From the NCBI RefSeq assembly GCF_000455285.1, contig NZ_HG005286.1, positions 275,643-316,508 of the forward strand: a stretch of 40,866 nt of DNA, in the 5' to 3' direction. A model generated the notes under the pieces. It was not told the DNA's origin. It saw nothing but the letters and a program-made list of their open reading frames with translations, and made no database searches. The translations under genes and the position numbers were made by a program. Below are positions 1 through 7,204 of this stretch, piece after piece. The stretch comes from Candidatus Stoquefichus massiliensis AP9 (GTDB lineage: Bacteria; Bacillota_I; Bacilli_A; Erysipelotrichales; Coprobacillaceae). Numbering within the stretch: position 1 is the first letter of the stretch; the number at the start of each line of letters is the position of its first letter.

Positions 1-606
1 CTTTTTCTGATCATGTAATGTCTTTAACATACCAAATAATATGGCTACACTCATTTTATCATCAAGAAATCTTGATTTAATAAAACCTGAAGGAGTTATT
101 TCTGTTTTAGGATCAATTGCAATATAATCACCATTATTGATACCTAATGCAAGAACATCTTCTTTAGATTTCACAATCTCATCAATACGAATATGCATTG
201 TATCACAAGTTCTTTCTCTATCTTTTGCATCCTTGAAAACATGAGCTGCTGGTGATGACGAAAGAATTGTTCCCGTATATACTTTATTATCCCTTGTTAA
301 TATGCGACAGTATTCTCCATCTAAGGTAGGAATGATAGGACCACCAACATTGGTAAAAGCTAAAGTTCCATCACTATTAATACTTCTTACCATTAATCCC
401 AAAGTATCAACATGAGCACAAAACCCCACTGTATAATCATCATTACCCTCAATATGTATTTCTAAATTTCCCTTATGAGTTTTTGTTGTTTTATAGCCTA
501 ATTGCTGAGCTTCCTTTTCACAATATTCAATAACTTCTTTTGTATATCCAGATGGACTATCAATATCCATAATACTTCTTAAAAAATGACAAATATATTC
601 TTTCAT
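1..606 (-). CDS. M42 family metallopeptidase (glutamyl aminopeptidase/FrvX-like), partial
   Basis: This is the N-terminal 202 residues of a cobalt/zinc aminopeptidase of family M42; the C-terminus lies beyond the left edge. M42 enzymes are cytosolic oligomers that trim N-terminal residues from peptides. Visible family marks are CAHVDTLG (His65 and Asp67, first metal ligand region) and SRFLDDK near residue 187 (second metal-binding Asp). The start at 606 is preceded by AAGGAGAAAATTA, a good ribosome site. It lies 21 bases downstream of the Rrf2-type regulator gene on the same strand, so the two are probably cotranscribed. The exact substrate cannot be told, because the domain carrying the specificity residues is cut off. 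Confidence 0.88.
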   Translation of the reverse strand, partial: MKEYICHFLRSIMDIDSPSGYTKEVIEYCEKEAQQLGYKTTKTHKGNLEIHIEGNDDYTVGFCAHVDTLGLMVRSINSDGTLAFTNVGGPIIPTLDGEYCRILTRDNKVYTGTILSSSPAAHVFKDAKDRERTCDTMHIRIDEIVKSKEDVLALGINNGDYIAIDPKTEITPSGFIKSRFLDDKMSVAILFGMLKTLHDQKK

Positions 607-627
607 TAATTTTCTCCTTTATACATA

Positions 628-1053
628 CTATATATGGTGAGCTGACTTAAAGATATGCTCAAGCGTAATTTCTTGAAGTTTTGATTTATATTGTTTTTCA
701 GCAGTATTGAGATAATCAACAATAACTTGTTCGGTTTCTTTTACTTTTAAAGAAGGATCAAATACTTTTTCAACAAGATGTGTTGTTTCAACAAATTTCT
801 CTTTTCCTTCAATTGCTTCAAAAATATCTAAAAAAGATATTTCTTCTAGATTCTTATTTAATACAAATCCACCTAACTTACTCGCTTTTGATGTAATTAA
901 TCCAGATATTACCAATTGTCTTGTGACTTTTTTTAAATAAGAATCAGAAACATCTAACTTCTGACTTAATTCATGACTTTTAATAGGTTTTTCGCTTGCG
1001 CCTATTAATAATAGTATACAAATTGCTTGTTCAAAACTTTGTCTAATTTTCAT
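628..1053 (-). CDS. Rrf2 family transcriptional regulator, no cluster-binding cysteines
   Basis: A 141-residue winged-helix protein. Residues 1-60 match the Rrf2 DNA-binding domain (SHELSQKLDVSDSYLKKVTRQL is the helix-turn-helix region), followed by the usual wing GLITSKASKLGGF and a dimerisation helix. IscR and NsrR-type members hold an iron-sulphur cluster with three cysteines in the middle of the protein. Here the only cysteine is Cys12 in helix 1, so a cluster sensor is unlikely and the signal is unknown. The start is supported by GAAGGTGA upstream. It precedes the M42 peptidase gene and is divergent from the YhgE/Pip gene. It could control either neighbour, but the sequence does not prove this. 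Confidence 0.85.
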   Translation of the reverse strand: MKIRQSFEQAICILLLIGASEKPIKSHELSQKLDVSDSYLKKVTRQLVISGLITSKASKLGGFVLNKNLEEISFLDIFEAIEGKEKFVETTHLVEKVFDPSLKVKETEQVIVDYLNTAEKQYKSKLQEITLEHIFKSAHHI

Positions 1054-1111
1054 ATCAATTCACCTTCTTATTCTATTTTAACAAAAAAATTTCATTTTGT
1101 ATCTAAAAGAG

Positions 1112-1139
1112 TTGACTTTTATATACTTTTCACTATAAT
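1112..1139 (+). promoter_or_regulatory. Promoter of the YhgE/Pip gene
   Basis: TTGACT (1112-1117), a 16-base spacer and TATAAT (1134-1139) form a near-consensus vegetative promoter. The expected transcript start, near 1146, falls inside the left arm of a long inverted repeat. Confidence 0.75.
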
Positions 1140-1141
1140 AC

Positions 1142-1183
1142 TCTATAGACATTATATATCCATAGATAAATAATGTCTATAGA
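1142..1183. promoter_or_regulatory. Perfect 13-bp inverted repeat at the YhgE/Pip transcription start
   Basis: TCTATAGACATTA (1142-1154) is repeated in exact inverse as TAATGTCTATAGA (1171-1183), with 16 bases between. It sits just after the -10 box and ends 24 bases before the start codon. This is a typical place for a repressor operator, and the long arms would also fold as an mRNA leader hairpin. Which regulator binds is not visible; the divergent Rrf2-type protein is one candidate, and TetR-type repressors often control yhgE/pip genes elsewhere. Confidence 0.6.
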
Positions 1184-1207
1184 TAAAATGAAGAAAGAAG
1201 GATTCTT

Positions 1208-3685
1208 ATGGTTAAACAAGAATGGAAGAATGTTTTCCATAATGCTTGGATTATAGTTGTAATGGTGGCGGTTATTGCAATACCAAGTATTTATTCATGT
1301 GTGTTCTTAGGATCTATGTGGGATCCCTATGGAAATTCAGGAAGTATTCCTGTAGCGGTCGTCAATGAAGATAAAGAAGTCTCATATAATGACTCAAAAT
1401 TAGGTGTAGGGGAAGAACTTGTTAAGAATTTACAAGATAATGAGTCTATGGATTTCCACTTTGTTAATGAAAAAAATGCTATGGATGGTCTAGAGAATGG
1501 TGAGTATTATATGATTATTACTATTCCAGAAGATTTTTCAAAGAATGCAACAACACTTTTAGATAATCAGCCACAAAAAATGATTATCAATTATACAACC
1601 AATCCAGGAACAAACTATATTGCTTCTAAAATGGATGACTCTGCTATTGCAAAAATAAAAGCAGAAGTTTCTTCTAGCGTAACAAAGACATATGCTCAAA
1701 CTATTTTTGATTCAATTGATGTACTGTCACAAGGATTGGGAGAAGCAAGTGATGGAACTGGTCAATTATCTGATGGGGTTCATCAACTTATTGATGGAAA
1801 TAAAACAATTTCTGATAATTTAAAAGTTCTGGCTTCTAGTTCACTAACTTTTAAAGATGGAGCAGATACTTTAACTCATGGATTAAAAGATTATACTGAT
1901 GGAGTCGTTACTGTTAATAATGGGGTATATACATTAAAAAATGGGTTGAATACTTTAAACCAATCAACAGGTGCATTATCTCAAGGAGTAAACGATTTAA
2001 ATGATGGAGCAGTTGCTTTAAAATCTGGTGTTAATGAATACACTAATGGTGTTAATCAAGCTTATGCTGGAACTCAACAATTAGTTTCTAACAGTACTAA
2101 ACTTGTGAATGGTGTCAATCAGTTATCAACTGGAACACAACAACTGGTAGAAGGGAATCAAAAAGTTGTAGATGGTGTTTCCAAGTTATCAAGTACTTTA
2201 AGTAGCAGTCAAGAACAGTTAAATAAGTATCAACAATTAATTGCTGGACTTCAAAAAAATGGAAAAGGTGAATTAGCTCAAAAGATTACTTCAGAAGGAT
2301 TAAAATTAAATGAGCTTGATGAGGGAACGAAAACACTATTAACAAGGTTTGGAATTACGAATGATTTACCTTCATCATATCAACTCATTCAACAAGTCAG
2401 TATAGGAATGAACGATTTAAATATAGCTATTAATGGTGGTACATTATCTAATGGTGATAAAACTGATGGTTTAGTTGCTGGAACAAAACAAGTTCAAGCT
2501 GGTTTAGGACAAATGAATGCTAATATTAGTGGTGGAAGTTATATGACTATTAATCAAAAAGGTCAGCCTATGAATGGAAATGTTGATAAAAAGGATTCTT
2601 TACTAACTGGAGTTCAGACATATACAGCAGGAGTCAATCAAGTGAATTCAGGATTATCACAACTCGTTGATAATAATAAAAAATTAAAAAATGGTGTTTC
2701 TGATTTAGCTAATGGAACTGGAACTCTTGTTTCACAGACACCAACTCTTGTTAGTGGGATTAAAGCATTAGATACTGGAGCAAGCCAGATTTATACAGGA
2801 ACTTCTCAATTAGTCTCTAATAATCAAACATTGCTTTCTGGAACTAGTCAATTAAATGGTGGAGCAGGACAAATTAGCAATGGTGCACAACAATTATCTA
2901 ATGGATCTATGACTTTAGGTAATGGACTAAGTGAAGTCAATAAAGGTGTGACAACATTAGATACAAGTTTAAAAGATGGTGCAAAGCAAAGTCAAATGAA
3001 TACAAATAATTCAACTTTTGATATGGTGGCTGCACCAGTGGATACAACTCATAATGAAATATCTACTGTTGAAAACAATGGACACGCAATGGCACCTTAT
3101 ATGATGAGTGTTGCATTATATGTGACAGCATTAGCCTTTGTACTTATGTATCCAATTAGACATGGAATTAAAAATGCTGAAAATGGATGGAAGTATTGGT
3201 TATCTAAAGCAAGTGTTATGTATACAATTTCAACTGTAGCTGCTATTGTTATGATTACATGCTTAAGAATGATCAATGGTTTTGAACCACAACAGTTAAT
3301 GATGACATATCTTTTTGCAATTCTTGTTTCAGCAGCTTATATGTCAATTGTGATGTTGTTAAGTATGACAACAGGATATATTGGAGATTTCTTATTACTT
3401 GTCTTTATGATAGTTAATCTAGGTGGATCTGCTGGAACTTATCCATTAGAAACATCAGGTGCATTCTATAAAACTATCCATGCATTTATGCCTTATACTT
3501 ATAGTGTCAATGGATTTAGAAAGGTTATTAGTATGGCAACTGCATCATTGACAACAGAAATATGGGTATTTGTAGGAATATTTATTGTATGCTCTGCTTT
3601 GACAATTGTTTATTTCCAAGTGAAAAATAAAGAAGATAAACATCTTATTCCTCAAGCATTTGAAAATGTCAATGAAGAAAAATAA
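1208..3685 (+). CDS. YhgE/Pip domain-containing membrane protein
   Basis: An 825-residue integral membrane protein of the YhgE/phage-infection-protein family, related to ABC-2 type permeases. One transmembrane segment lies at about residues 11-33. A long extracellular region (about 34-625) follows, and about five hydrophobic segments occupy residues 630-810. The extracellular part has the family's degenerate repeats in which G, L and N recur about every seven residues (for example LSDGVHQL and LVNGVNQLSTGTQQL), suggesting a long helical bundle. Members are linked to phage adsorption (Pip of lactococci) and to export or type VII-like secretion in other Bacillota. The role here is not known. 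The start has AAGAAAGAAGG upstream. It is transcribed alone between its own promoter and a terminator. Confidence 0.88.
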   Translation: MVKQEWKNVFHNAWIIVVMVAVIAIPSIYSCVFLGSMWDPYGNSGSIPVAVVNEDKEVSYNDSKLGVGEELVKNLQDNESMDFHFVNEKNAMDGLENGEYYMIITIPEDFSKNATTLLDNQPQKMIINYTTNPGTNYIASKMDDSAIAKIKAEVSSSVTKTYAQTIFDSIDVLSQGLGEASDGTGQLSDGVHQLIDGNKTISDNLKVLASSSLTFKDGADTLTHGLKDYTDGVVTVNNGVYTLKNGLNTLNQSTGALSQGVNDLNDGAVALKSGVNEYTNGVNQAYAGTQQLVSNSTKLVNGVNQLSTGTQQLVEGNQKVVDGVSKLSSTLSSSQEQLNKYQQLIAGLQKNGKGELAQKITSEGLKLNELDEGTKTLLTRFGITNDLPSSYQLIQQVSIGMNDLNIAINGGTLSNGDKTDGLVAGTKQVQAGLGQMNANISGGSYMTINQKGQPMNGNVDKKDSLLTGVQTYTAGVNQVNSGLSQLVDNNKKLKNGVSDLANGTGTLVSQTPTLVSGIKALDTGASQIYTGTSQLVSNNQTLLSGTSQLNGGAGQISNGAQQLSNGSMTLGNGLSEVNKGVTTLDTSLKDGAKQSQMNTNNSTFDMVAAPVDTTHNEISTVENNGHAMAPYMMSVALYVTALAFVLMYPIRHGIKNAENGWKYWLSKASVMYTISTVAAIVMITCLRMINGFEPQQLMMTYLFAILVSAAYMSIVMLLSMTTGYIGDFLLLVFMIVNLGGSAGTYPLETSGAFYKTIHAFMPYTYSVNGFRKVISMATASLTTEIWVFVGIFIVCSALTIVYFQVKNKEDKHLIPQAFENVNEEK

Positions 3686-3712
3686 CATGAATCATTACGA
3701 TTCATGTTTTTC
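3684..3712. terminator. Bidirectional terminator between the YhgE/Pip and HAD genes
   Basis: AACATGAATC (3684-3693) and GATTCATGTT (3699-3708) form a 10-bp stem with a 5-base loop. T-rich tracts follow on both strands. It overlaps the ends of both convergent genes. Confidence 0.85.
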
Positions 3713-4396
3713 TATTAATATAGTATATAATTCTCTTAAATCTGAAATGGTATAAGTGATAGGTAGCTGTTTTGTGTTTTCCAGATATTTAGGATTATAC
3801 CAGCATGTATCAATACCAACATTGATTCCACCTTGTATATCGCTAGATAAAGAATCACCAATGATTAAAGTTTTATCAATATCTAAATTCTTAATTCTTT
3901 GAAAACAGTAATTAAAATATTCTTTCATTGGTTTTTGATAACCTGTATCTTCAGATACAAAAATATCTTGAAAATATACATCTAGTCCACTTTCTTTCAT
4001 ACGACTATATTGTGTTTGTGATACACCGTTCGTTACTATATAAAGCTGATAATCTTTGGAAAGTGTTTGAATAACTTCCTTTGCATATGGTAAAAGATTA
4101 TGACCTAATCCTAAAGAGTTTTGATAATCGTCTTCAAAAGCTATACCATCTGCATGAATTTTGAATTCTTGAAATAGTTGAACGAATCTTGTATAAACGA
4201 CTGTTTTTTTGTCAATGATTCCATCTTCAAATTGTTTCCATAAAGAAGTATTGATTTTTTCATATGCTTCTTTTAACTGTGATGTAAGAGGAATTTGATA
4301 TTTTTGAAACGTATTGATTAGTGCTTGTTTTTCAGCTGCATGAAAGTCTAAAAGAGTTCCATCTGCATCAAATAATAAAGTTGTATATTTTGTCAT
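3695..4396 (-). CDS. HAD superfamily hydrolase, YjjG/YfnB-type nucleotidase
   Basis: A 233-residue HAD phosphatase. Motif I is LLFDADGTLLDF (nucleophile Asp10, acid Asp12), motif II is IVTNG, the Lys of motif III lies in QKP, and motif IV is GDSLSSDIQGG. The overall pattern and length fit the YjjG subgroup, which dephosphorylates (non-canonical) nucleoside monophosphates such as dUMP. The start is set at the ATG at 4396 because GGAGG directly precedes it. An in-frame TTG 12 bases further upstream would place that ribosome site inside the gene. It is divergent from the NUDIX gene; both products could clean damaged nucleotides, which is inference. Confidence 0.85.
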   Translation of the reverse strand: MTKYTTLLFDADGTLLDFHAAEKQALINTFQKYQIPLTSQLKEAYEKINTSLWKQFEDGIIDKKTVVYTRFVQLFQEFKIHADGIAFEDDYQNSLGLGHNLLPYAKEVIQTLSKDYQLYIVTNGVSQTQYSRMKESGLDVYFQDIFVSEDTGYQKPMKEYFNYCFQRIKNLDIDKTLIIGDSLSSDIQGGINVGIDTCWYNPKYLENTKQLPITYTISDLRELYTILIEKHES

Positions 4397-4417
4397 ATTA
4401 ACCTCCAATTCTTTCTT

Positions 4418-4440
4418 ATTATAAACAAATTTGTTATGAT
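4418..4440. promoter_or_regulatory. Divergent promoter region with 12-bp palindrome
   Basis: TATAAT on the minus strand (4423-4418) serves the HAD gene and TATGAT (4435-4440) may serve the NUDIX gene. Between them lies AACAAATTTGTT (4424-4435), a perfect palindrome. No good -35 box is visible for the NUDIX side, so this is a tentative shared control site. Confidence 0.35.
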
Positions 4441-4464
4441 TATGAATAAGAAAAGAGGAAAAGT

Positions 4465-4875
4465 ATGAAGAAGTATAATATTATTGTTATATTTGATAAA
4501 AATTATCAAAATGTTTTAATGTGTTTAAGAAGAAAAGATCCATTTAGTGGTTTATATAATTTTGTAGGTGGAAAAATAAATGATGATGAAACAAGTGAAC
4601 AAGCAGCATATCGTGAATTATATGAAGAAACACATATTAATCGTAAGAATCTGACTTTAAAACATGTTCATGATATGATTTATTATTTTGAAGATATGAT
4701 ACTAGAAGTATGGACGGGGAAATTAGATAAATTTATAGAGGTTTATGGAGATGAAAATGATTTGGAATGGATTTCTTTAAGCGAGAATTTTTTTGATGTT
4801 CAGCGTTTTGCAGGTTATGGGAATATTGGACATATTCTATATAGTATTCATTTGAATAAAAAAGAGATATTATGA
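4465..4875 (+). CDS. NUDIX hydrolase (8-oxo-dGTP diphosphatase-like)
   Basis: A 136-residue NUDIX protein that probably hydrolyses a nucleoside diphosphate linked to another group. The Nudix box lies at residues 36-58: Gly36, Glu42, then REL-Y-EE at 50-55. The metal-binding glutamates are all present. The usual Gly near the end of the box is replaced by His57, a mild departure. The N-terminal part (MCLRRKDPFSGLYNFVGGKI) resembles MutT/YtkD-like sanitising enzymes. GAGGAAAAGT precedes the ATG. It stands between the HAD nucleotidase and the SOD-like gene. The substrate cannot be assigned from sequence alone. Confidence 0.85.
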   Translation: MKKYNIIVIFDKNYQNVLMCLRRKDPFSGLYNFVGGKINDDETSEQAAYRELYEETHINRKNLTLKHVHDMIYYFEDMILEVWTGKLDKFIEVYGDENDLEWISLSENFFDVQRFAGYGNIGHILYSIHLNKKEIL

Positions 4876-4916
4876 TTGGTATGAATTGAAGGACTGTTGC
4901 ATATAGTGAGTTGGTG

Positions 4917-5408
4917 ATGCAAATGGAAATAAAACCAACAAAAATGACAAGTCATATTTTAGCAACTGTGATTAATGAAAAACCATATGCTTTTGCATAT
5001 GTCATGGGTGAAAATATAACTGGAACAGTATGTTTTTATCCTTATTTAGCTGGGACTATTATGGTGTATGAAATCATGGGTTTACCAAAAATAAATCAAA
5101 GTGGATTTTATGGTTTTCATATTCATGAAGGGAATAGCTGTATCAATGATACAAAAACGGCTTATGAAAAAACCAAAGGACATTTTAATCCTACAAAGCA
5201 AGAACATCCTTTACATTTAGGAGATTTACCTCCATTATGTGCTGTAAAGGGAAGAGCATGGGGTATTATATATGTAGATAAGTTTAAACCAAAAGATATT
5301 ATTGATAGAACACTTGTTATTCATGAAAATGCAGACGATTTTCATAGTCAACCGGCAGGTAACGCTGGTGAAAAAATAGCTTGTGGAGAGATTCAACGTT
5401 TTTCTTAG
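4917..5408 (+). CDS. Cu/Zn superoxide dismutase family protein, no signal peptide
   Basis: A SodC-fold protein of about 163 residues. All metal ligands can be aligned: GFHIHEG gives His68 and His70, GHFNP gives bridging His89, EHPLHLGDLP gives His97, His100 and Asp103, and VIHENADDFHSQ gives His136. Cys75 and Cys156 (ACGEI) match the conserved disulphide pair. The zinc loop is short. No signal peptide or lipobox is seen, whereas most bacterial SodC proteins are exported. Known members disproportionate superoxide; activity here is inferred. The start is uncertain: ATG at 4917 (after GTGAG) or ATG at 4923 are both possible. Confidence 0.82.
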   Translation: MQMEIKPTKMTSHILATVINEKPYAFAYVMGENITGTVCFYPYLAGTIMVYEIMGLPKINQSGFYGFHIHEGNSCINDTKTAYEKTKGHFNPTKQEHPLHLGDLPPLCAVKGRAWGIIYVDKFKPKDIIDRTLVIHENADDFHSQPAGNAGEKIACGEIQRFS

Positions 5409-5462
5409 AAAATGTATATTCTTCTATATAATGAGCATGATAATTATATGGAGGTAAGAAAA

Positions 5463-5891
5463 ATGAAAAAATTATTAATGCTTTTATTATGTTTAACAGT
5501 ATTTACAGGATGTAGTAATGATACTCCAAATAACAATAAGGACAATAATTCTTCTAATAGTAATGTCACTGATAACAGGAATAATACAAATAATCAAAAT
5601 GATGATTGGTATACACGTTTTGAAAGTGGATTAAAAGATAAGAATATCACTTATTCTTCTAAAAATGTATTAGACGCTGCTTCTATTGGTGGTGCTGAAG
5701 GTTATCGCTATGTCACTGAAAATGGTAATATTGATGTTTATCGTTATGAAGATGGTGATGATTATGATCGTATTGTTAAAGAGAAGAAATTAGGAGAAGA
5801 TGGTCGTAAGGTAGAGGTCAATGGTCATATGATAATTGTTTCTGATGGATTATCTGAAGATGTTTTAGGTATATTTAGAGGTTTAAAATAG
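5463..5891 (+). CDS. Small lipoprotein with Asn/Asp-rich linker
   Basis: A 142-residue predicted lipoprotein. The N-terminus MKKLLMLLLCLTVFTGC is a signal peptide with a lipobox (VFTG-C, Cys17). A low-complexity Asn/Asp/Ser linker of about 35 residues follows, then a folded domain of about 90 residues beginning near DDWYTRFESGL. The start at 5463 is chosen because GGAGGTAAG lies just before it; an in-frame ATG at 5412 lacks a ribosome site and would hide the signal peptide. I do not recognise the C-terminal domain. It ends in its own terminator. Confidence 0.75.
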   Translation: MKKLLMLLLCLTVFTGCSNDTPNNNKDNNSSNSNVTDNRNNTNNQNDDWYTRFESGLKDKNITYSSKNVLDAASIGGAEGYRYVTENGNIDVYRYEDGDDYDRIVKEKKLGEDGRKVEVNGHMIIVSDGLSEDVLGIFRGLK

Positions 5892-5917
5892 GAAAGTTTA
5901 TCTTTCCTTTTTCTTTT
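5891..5917 (+). terminator. Terminator after the lipoprotein gene
   Basis: GGAAAG, a 5-base loop and CTTTCC (5891-5907) are followed by TTTTTCTTTT. It starts on the last base of the stop codon. Confidence 0.8.
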
Positions 5918-5924
5918 GTCATAG

Positions 5925-5930
5925 TATAAT
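5925..5930 (+). promoter_or_regulatory. -10 box of the rnmV-kptA operon
   Basis: TATAAT lies 13 bases after the upstream T-tract, giving a transcript start near 5937. No clear -35 box is seen. Its position argues that the GTG at 5947, not the ATG at 5929, starts rnmV. Confidence 0.5.
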
Positions 5931-5946
5931 GAACTTGGTGATAAAA

Positions 5947-6468
5947 GTGGAAAAGATTAAGGAAGTTATTGTTGTAGAAGGGAAGACTGATACAGCCATT
6001 ATTAAAAAGTTATTTGATGCGGACACAATAGAAACACATGGACTAGCAATAGATGATAAAATATTGGATTTGATTGAGCAAACTAATCAAACAAGAGGTG
6101 TCATAGTATTGACAGATCCGGATTATCCAGGAATGAGAATTAGAAATATGATTATGGAAAGAGTTCCTCATGTTAAACAAGCATTTGTTGATAAAAAAGA
6201 TGCTATTGGAAAGAAAAAATTAGGAATAGCAGAGGCAAGAGAAGAAGCCATTATTGAAGCATTACAGAATGTTGTAACTTTTACTAAAGATATTCAAACA
6301 ATTACATGGCAAGAATTTATATCGTTGGATATTATTGGAGATAAAAAACGAAGATTAGAGATATATGATTTATTTCATTTGGGATATGGCAATGCAAAAA
6401 CTTTATATAAAAGATTGAATATGGCTCATATTTCAAAAGAAGATATTTTAAAGAAGTTAGGGGAATAA
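5947..6468 (+). CDS. rnmV: Ribonuclease M5 (5S rRNA maturation)
   Basis: A 173-residue TOPRIM-domain nuclease that cuts the 5S rRNA precursor in Bacillota. The TOPRIM marks are VVEGKTDTA (catalytic Glu) and LTDPDYPGMRIR (DxD pair), followed by the family's basic stretch KKDAIGKKKLGIAEAREEAI. The GTG start at 5947 is preferred: GGTGAT is 4 bases before it, it aligns with the usual N-terminus, and the ATG at 5929 overlaps a TATAAT box. In Bacillus rnmV sits directly before rsmA. Here it is about 5 kb from rsmA and followed after one base by kptA, so the two are translationally coupled. Confidence 0.92.
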   Translation: MEKIKEVIVVEGKTDTAIIKKLFDADTIETHGLAIDDKILDLIEQTNQTRGVIVLTDPDYPGMRIRNMIMERVPHVKQAFVDKKDAIGKKKLGIAEAREEAIIEALQNVVTFTKDIQTITWQEFISLDIIGDKKRRLEIYDLFHLGYGNAKTLYKRLNMAHISKEDILKKLGE

Positions 6469-6469
6469 G

Positions 6470-7009
6470 ATGAATTATATAAAATTAGGAAAGGAAATCT
6501 CTTTTGCATTAAGACACCATCCTGAAAAATACCATTTAGATATGGATGAAGAAGGCTGGGTTCGGGTTGAACAGCTTTCTCATGCTTTAGAAGATAAATA
6601 TGGAGTATTAACAGAAGCGGATATATTGGATATTATGGAACATTCTGATAAACAAAGATATGAATTAAAGAATCATAAAATAAGAGCTTACTATGGGCAT
6701 TCATTGAAACAAAAAATTAAAAGGATTCCTATGGAACCACCTAAAGTACTATATCATGGAACAGCAAAACGATTTCTTGATTCAATTATGAAAGATGGTC
6801 TTTTACCAATGAATAGACAATATGTCCATTTATCTGCTGATCAAGAAACTGCCATAAAAGTAGGAAAACGTCATGATTCACATCCTATTATTCTACGGAT
6901 AAATGCTATTGAAGCTTATCGTAATGGGATTAGTTTTTACTTAGGCAATGAAACAGTTTGGTTATCAGATTCTATACCTATACAATATATAAAAGTGCTT
7001 GATTCCTAA
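6470..7009 (+). CDS. kptA: RNA 2'-phosphotransferase (Tpt1/KptA)
   Basis: A 179-residue KptA/Tpt1 enzyme, which uses NAD+ to remove an internal RNA 2'-phosphate, leaving ADP-ribose 1'',2''-cyclic phosphate. The N-terminal lobe has ISFALRHHPE with Arg15 and His16; Arg63 (KQRYEL) and Arg116 (NRQYVHLS) complete an Arg-His-Arg-Arg set like that of known Tpt1 proteins. IRAYYGHS and YHGTA are further family signatures. Bacterial KptA has no settled role, as most bacteria lack a 2'-phosphate-leaving tRNA ligase. Repair of damaged RNA or ADP-ribosylation of RNA 5' ends has been proposed. It is the second gene of the rnmV operon and ends in a terminator. Confidence 0.92.
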   Translation: MNYIKLGKEISFALRHHPEKYHLDMDEEGWVRVEQLSHALEDKYGVLTEADILDIMEHSDKQRYELKNHKIRAYYGHSLKQKIKRIPMEPPKVLYHGTAKRFLDSIMKDGLLPMNRQYVHLSADQETAIKVGKRHDSHPIILRINAIEAYRNGISFYLGNETVWLSDSIPIQYIKVLDS

Positions 7010-7034
7010 AAAAGGAATCTTTTTTTATTTTTTT
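7001..7034 (+). terminator. Terminator after kptA
   Basis: GATTCC (7001-7006) and GGAATC (7014-7019) form a stem with an A-rich loop, followed by a long T tract broken by one A. The stem overlaps the end of kptA. Confidence 0.85.
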
Positions 7035-7105
7035 GCAAATAAAAAAAGAAAAATGGAAAATAAATGCGTATATATATAGTAGAGGGGTATTTTTATCATT
7101 GATAA

Positions 7106-7134
7106 TTGTTTTCTTTAAGCAATTATTGTATAAT
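7106..7134 (+). promoter_or_regulatory. Promoter of the Rpn-type gene
   Basis: TTGTTT (7106-7111), 17 bases, TATAAT (7129-7134). ATAATTG (7102-7108) and CAATTAT (7120-7126) form an inverted repeat across the -35 box and spacer, which could be an operator. Confidence 0.6.
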
Positions 7135-7204
7135 ATCCTTAAGATATACCTCACAAATATGTATGAATCCTTTAACTATAAAAACAAAAAAGGGAGGTAT
7201 ATGA

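Noticed and set aside
1740-2990. Tandem DNA repeats in the YhgE/Pip gene
   Set aside because: They are degenerate protein-level repeats normal for this family; no exact DNA repeat unit was seen.
5929-5946. ATG at 5929 as start of rnmV
   Set aside because: It overlaps the TATAAT box, has no ribosome site and extends past the family N-terminus; the GTG at 5947 has GGTGAT.
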